Source: Mesosutterella faecium
Lineage (GTDB): Bacteria; Pseudomonadota; Gammaproteobacteria; Burkholderiales; Burkholderiaceae_F
Direction of reading: 5' to 3'
Length of the DNA: 64,000 bases
Assembly: GCF_022809315.2 (NCBI RefSeq)
Contig: NZ_JAKZJU020000001.1
Span: 1,649,001-1,713,000, forward strand
Position numbers and translations under genes: made by a program. The notes below the pieces were generated by a model, which was not told the DNA's origin, searched no databases, and saw only the letters and a list, made by a program, of their open reading frames with translations. Shown here one piece after another: positions 60,602 through 64,000 of the stretch (within the stretch, counting starts at the first letter, position 1; each line of letters opens with the position of its first letter).

Positions 60602-60969
60602 TGTTAATCACGCCTCATCGGTGTAAATTCAGCCTGCGGATTCCGTGCAGCCGGGGCCCGGCGGACCGCCTCTGCGGCGCGCAGTTCGGCCGCGGGCACA
60701 GAAAACTTCTGGAATTTTAAGTGTGAAGACGTGTATCCGGAAGTTGAAAATGTTACCGCAAGTTTTACCGCGCCATGAGCGGCAGCAGCCCTTGAAAAGC
60801 TCCCGGGAGGCCTGAAAACAGGGCCGGGGGCCCCGGCTGCCCGGCGCACGGGAGGCGCAGCTGCGGGGCTCCCCTCGCCCATGCAGCCGCGCACTGATTG
60901 TGCTAACTTTCAAAAATCTCAAATCAAGTCCGGGCGTTTTTTTCCGCCTGCCCAAATGAAAGGACTGTC
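60602..60969. other. Divergent gap without a gene
   Basis: 368 bp, GC-rich in the middle. It should hold the promoters of the M16 gene and yciB, but no hexamers stand out. Small open frames look random. Nothing further supported. Confidence 0.5.
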
Positions 60970-61608
60970 GTGAAGCTTTTATTTGACCTTTTTCCGGTCA
61001 TCCTTTTTTTCCTCACCTTCAAGGTGGCGCAGATCAAGATCGACACCGCCATGTCGGTCACAAACGCGCTGCTCGGGGGCGGCATTGATCCGGCCCAGGC
61101 CCCGGTGCTGTGCGCAACAACGATCGCCATCGCGGCCTCCGTCATTCAGGTCGCCACGGTGCTGCTGCGCGGCCGCAGGGTCGAGATGATGCTGTGGCTC
61201 TCCCTGAGCATCGTCACCATTTTCGGCGGCCTCACGCTCTGGCTGCACAATCCCCTTTTCATCAAATGGAAGCCCACCATCCTCTACTGGGTCTTCGCTG
61301 CGATCCTCACCTTCGGCAGCCTCACGCGGCGCAACTTCATGGAAAAAATCATGGGCCGGCAGATCGAGCTGCCCGCCAATGTCTGGGAAACGCTCCAGAG
61401 GGCCTGGATCGGCTTCTTCGCCGTCGTGGGCGTCATCAACCTTCTCGTCGCCTACAGCTTCTCGACTGAAACCTGGGTCAATTTCAAGCTGTTCGGACTT
61501 CTGGGCCTCACCTTCGGGTTTGCGCTCGTCATGGGAATCTATATGGCCAAGCACGCGCCGGAGGAAGCCGCGCAGGGTGCTAAAAAGCCTGTCCAAGACA
61601 ACAACTGA
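60970..61608 (+). CDS. yciB: Inner-membrane septation protein YciB
   Basis: YciB/IspA family, 212 aa, with five or six hydrophobic helices. LLFDLFPVILFFLTFKVA at the start, LTLWLHNPLFIKWKPTILYW near 88-107 and LPANVWETLQRAWIGFF near 135 are the hallmarks. Involved in cell-envelope maintenance and division. GTG start, five bases after AAGGA. Common neighbour of a PpiC gene in betaproteobacteria, as here. Confidence 0.92.
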   Translation: MKLLFDLFPVILFFLTFKVAQIKIDTAMSVTNALLGGGIDPAQAPVLCATTIAIAASVIQVATVLLRGRRVEMMLWLSLSIVTIFGGLTLWLHNPLFIKWKPTILYWVFAAILTFGSLTRRNFMEKIMGRQIELPANVWETLQRAWIGFFAVVGVINLLVAYSFSTETWVNFKLFGLLGLTFGFALVMGIYMAKHAPEEAAQGAKKPVQDNN

Positions 61609-61626
61609 CTGATGGGAAACTCAATC

Positions 61627-62409
61627 ATGAACATGAAACTGGTAGTTCTCGCCGCGGCAGGCGTCCTGGCCGCACACAGCGCCCTGGCCGCCGTGACCGA
61701 CGTCACGGTCAACGGCACGAAGATCTCTGCCGCGGCCCAGGAAAAAATCATCCAGGCCGCCATGGCCCAGGGGCAGGAGCGCACGCCCCAGCTCGAAAAG
61801 GACGTCCGCGAGCGCCTGATCGGCGAACAGCTTCTGGTGGACGCCGCTCTCAGCCAGAAGCTCGACCGTGATCAGAACGTCGTCGAGCTGCTCGCCCAGA
61901 GCCGCAGCCGCATCCTGGCCGGCGCCGCGCTCAACCGCTACCTGAAGGATCATCCTGTGGCGGAAGCGGAAATCCGCGCCGACTACGACCAGAAGAAAGC
62001 GCAGTACGGCGCCACCGAATACCATGTCCGCCACATCCTCACGCACACTGAGAAAGAGGCCGAAGACGCCCTGAAGCGCATCCGCGCGGGCGAGGACTTC
62101 GCCAAGGTGGCCCGCGAGGTGTCGATCGACAACGGCACCAAGGACAACGGCGGAGACCTCGACTGGGCCGCGCCCTCCTCGATGGTGAAGCCCTTCGCCG
62201 ATGCGATGAAGGCGCAGAAGGTGGGCGAAGTCTCGAGCCATCCCGTAAAGAGCGAGTTCGGGTACCACATCCTGCTGGTTGAGGCGACGCGCCCCGCCGA
62301 GCTTTTCCCGGCCTATGAGCACGCCAAGCCGACCCTGCGCCAGGAGCTCGTCCAGAAAAAGGTGTTCGAATACATCGAGTCGCTTCGCAGCAAGGCGAGC
62401 ATCCATTAA
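61627..62409 (+). CDS. PpiC/parvulin-type peptidyl-prolyl isomerase, periplasmic
   Basis: 260 aa from the ATG at 61627 (GGGAA nine bases upstream; an ATG at 61612 adds five residues). Signal LVVLAAAGVLAAHSALA, an N-terminal SurA/PrsA-like chaperone helical part (about 25-125), then parvulin: YHVRHILTHTEKEAED near 137, FAKVAREVSIDNGTKDNGGDL, and VKSEFGYHILLVEATR near 215. Folds outer-membrane or secreted proteins; porin and autotransporter in the window are candidate clients. 18 bp after yciB. Confidence 0.87.
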   Translation: MNMKLVVLAAAGVLAAHSALAAVTDVTVNGTKISAAAQEKIIQAAMAQGQERTPQLEKDVRERLIGEQLLVDAALSQKLDRDQNVVELLAQSRSRILAGAALNRYLKDHPVAEAEIRADYDQKKAQYGATEYHVRHILTHTEKEAEDALKRIRAGEDFAKVAREVSIDNGTKDNGGDLDWAAPSSMVKPFADAMKAQKVGEVSSHPVKSEFGYHILLVEATRPAELFPAYEHAKPTLRQELVQKKVFEYIESLRSKASIH

Positions 62410-62517
62410 CTCCCTTGCGGTAAAGAACCTGCCCTGAGCGCTTCTCGAAGCGCCCGGGGTCAAGCCTCAGCGTTCTCCCCCGGGACCCGGGAGTTCAGGC
62501 GGGAGAAGCGGGGCCGA

Positions 62518-62548
62518 AAGCAGCGGGAAACGCGCCCGCTGCTTTTTC
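62518..62548 (+). terminator. Intrinsic terminator downstream of the PpiC gene
   Basis: AAGCAGCGGG pairs with CCCGCTGCTT, followed by TTTC. A second perfect stem, GCGCTTC/GAAGCGC at 62438-62453, lies closer to the stop codon. Confidence 0.8.
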
Positions 62549-62689
62549 TTAGCCCTCGCGTCCGGCAGCGGGACAGGCCGGCCCGCGGGCCCCGGAGCAG
62601 GGAAAGCCCAGGTACGGGGGCCCTGCCGCCTCACGTTGCTTACACGCCCCGTGCCCCCTGAGCAGCCTCCGCCTTCTCCGGCGGCCCTT

Positions 62690-62815
62690 GAACTGCTGCT
62701 TTTTCTTTCCCCCCCTCCTCTTCCCCCGGCGCCTCAGCTGCCTGGCTTTCCCCTCTTTCAGCCTTTCAAGCCCTCCCTCCCTCTTTCGCGGCTCCTCGTC
62801 CGCTTTGCCGCATGA
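62690..62815 (+). other. Pyrimidine-rich, G-poor tract (possible Rho-utilisation site)
   Basis: About 125 bases with C and T dominating (runs such as CCCTCCCTCCCTCTTTC) and few G. As RNA it would be unstructured and C-rich, the property of rut sites. It lies after the PpiC terminator and before the autotransporter. Confidence 0.35.
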
Positions 62816-63048
62816 TCGTTAACCCGGATGGGATATTGACTTATAAGAATTTACGATTGTAAGGACTGGTTTACAAACGGAAGACCTCTGCGCCCCCTTT
62901 CCCCATGCCCAGGGGGACAAGGAAACCGCGCCCGGGCCCCTCGCTTTACAGGCTGCCTTCGGAACTGTCCGGCCGGGGCAGTGAGGAGATCCCAGGCTCC
63001 AACACCAAGTCGCCTCTAACCAACCTCTTACAAGATAAAAGATTGATT
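62816..63048 (+). promoter_or_regulatory. Putative promoter and dyad ahead of the autotransporter
   Basis: TTGACT at 62836-62841 could be a -35; the AT-rich stretch after it covers the -10 area. TTGTAA-N8-TTACAA (62857-62876) is a perfect dyad overlapping that area, so a repressor site is plausible. The remaining leader is unusually long (about 170 bases). Confidence 0.4.
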
Positions 63049-64000
63049 ATGAACAAATACAACGTACAAAAGACGACCCTAGGCAAGCCCCTGCTTGCGG
63101 CGGCGCTTGCTTCGGCGCTCTGCCTTCTCTCCGCGCCGGCCTCGGCCGATTTCTCCTATTCGAACACCGTCTCCAAGCCCACGGATCTTCCCGGGCATTC
63201 CTATTTCGGATACCTGCCCGGCGCGAACTACCAGCTCGCGGCGGAGAACGGCAGCTATCTGGTGGACCTGAAGATCAAGAACGGCTTCGTCGACAAATAC
63301 GAAGAAACAACCTATTACCTCGCGAACTTCATCAAAGGCAATCTCCAGCCGGGCAGCGACGGGACCTTTCATTTCTCGGAAATGAACCTGAGCCTCACCG
63401 GCGACATTGTGAACGACAAGAAGTGGACGAACGGCGTTGAGGACGAAAACGGCCGCGTGACGCCTGTGCGCACCGGAGGCCTGTACATCCGCTACTACTG
63501 GCATGAAAGCGACCTGAAGCAGGCGGTCTTCAACATCGACAAATACAGCGCGAACCTGGATGTTTCGCTCAAGGGCTACCACATCAACCCCAATGCGCTC
63601 GCCGTCATCAATGACGGAGGCTATGCTCCGGTCACCGTCAATGTGGGCGACCTCAGCATCCGCAGCATCGTCCGCGTCGACAGCGACTGGCAGGACAAGG
63701 CCGAGGTGGCCAACAACGGCGTGTACGCCTCCGGCACCGGCGTTTTCGTCAACCTCAACGGGAACACCTACGTCAACACCAATCTGGTCGACGGCCTGAC
63801 GGAAGCCTACAGCTCCGACTACGGCCCCGGCATGAGCAAGAACGACGCACTGTCGGCCAAATACGGCGGCACCGTCAGCGTGAACCAGGCGGGCGGCCAC
63901 ACCGTGCAGCTGCTCGGCAACCTCGACGTGAAGAAAGGCACGATGAACGTGAACCTCGACACCGCCGAGTCCTACTGGCACGGCCACGGCACAAACCTTT
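63049..64000 (+). CDS. Autotransporter-like secreted protein, N-terminal part (cut by window)
   Basis: The frame is open from the ATG at 63049 to the window end, 317 codons. A signal peptide (KPLLAAALASALCLLSAPASA) is followed by a passenger rich in short beta strands, Asn and Gly: DLSIRSIVRVDSDWQDKAEV, GVYASGTGVFVNLNGNTYV, GGTVSVNQAGGHTVQLLGN and DVKKGTMNVNLD. This is the usual texture of type V passengers built on a beta helix. The barrel is outside the window, so the class is inferred. The ribosome site is weak. Confidence 0.65.
   Translation, partial: MNKYNVQKTTLGKPLLAAALASALCLLSAPASADFSYSNTVSKPTDLPGHSYFGYLPGANYQLAAENGSYLVDLKIKNGFVDKYEETTYYLANFIKGNLQPGSDGTFHFSEMNLSLTGDIVNDKKWTNGVEDENGRVTPVRTGGLYIRYYWHESDLKQAVFNIDKYSANLDVSLKGYHINPNALAVINDGGYAPVTVNVGDLSIRSIVRVDSDWQDKAEVANNGVYASGTGVFVNLNGNTYVNTNLVDGLTEAYSSDYGPGMSKNDALSAKYGGTVSVNQAGGHTVQLLGNLDVKKGTMNVNLDTAESYWHGHGTNL

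Noticed and set aside
63079..63987. 302-codon minus-strand frame at the window end
   Set aside because: The plus strand reads with signal peptide and autotransporter-like strands through the edge, and explains the region better.
1..64000. tRNA or rRNA genes
   Set aside because: No cloverleaf with a proper T-arm and no rRNA core was seen on either strand; a covariance scan would be needed to exclude a degenerate one.

Overview
The window looks like chromosomal DNA of a high-GC, Gram-negative betaproteobacterium, probably of the Sutterellaceae type. This is a judgement from gene content, not a database match. The signs are a trimeric porin with the betaproteobacterial style of N-terminus, an E. 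coli-like LoiP, a TtrSR-type sensor pair beside a three-subunit molybdenum reductase, many organic- and amino-acid transporters with few sugar genes, and an autotransporter. I see no rRNA, tRNA or CRISPR array.

Layout. 0-2 kb: C-terminally cut porin (-) and loiP (+). 2-7.4 kb: a minus-strand cassette of metQ, an N-succinylamino-acid-racemase-type enolase-superfamily enzyme and an M20 deacylase. An IS1634-type element has inserted in the metQ signal-peptide codons with a 34-bp target duplication, and its end supplies a new in-frame start. 7.6-12.8 kb: MBL hydrolase, Dus, TauE/SafE exporter and a TtrS/TtrR-like two-component pair. 12.8-18 kb: three related SGNH-like hydrolases with a LysR regulator and DcuC, an unusual putative catabolic locus. 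18.7-22.9 kb: TAT-exported molybdopterin reductase, four-cluster Fe-S subunit and NrfD/PsrC anchor.

23-31.8 kb: asparaginase, a cyclic-amidohydrolase-family enzyme, a CapA-family protein, two small secreted proteins built from a 17-residue Tyr/Gly/Arg repeat, a DUF3737 protein, PatB/MalY and two unknowns. 32-39 kb: tandem AEC transporters, FGGY kinase, MarC protein and an SF1 helicase with a RelE-like N-terminal region. 39.2-43.6 kb: argC, argJ, argB and argD. 44-50.5 kb: an intact second metQ divergent from a LysR gene, thioesterase, coaX, arfB and yddG. 50.7-64 kb: ADP-forming acyl-CoA synthetase, NlpC/P60, pepT, paeA/ytfL, M16 protease, yciB, a PpiC-type isomerase and the start of an autotransporter.

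How it fits together. The cell seems to live on amino acids, peptides and organic acids (MetQ, PepT, M20, asparaginase, DcuC, AEC, YddG) and to respire a sulfur compound or similar acceptor through the Mo reductase, with the TtrSR-like pair and sulfite exporter as likely partners. Arginine synthesis is set up for the ArgJ acetyl cycle. The least explained items are the SGNH/DcuC/LysR locus, the repeat proteins, the rebuilt metQ and the orphan terminators at 18.4 and 47.7 kb.
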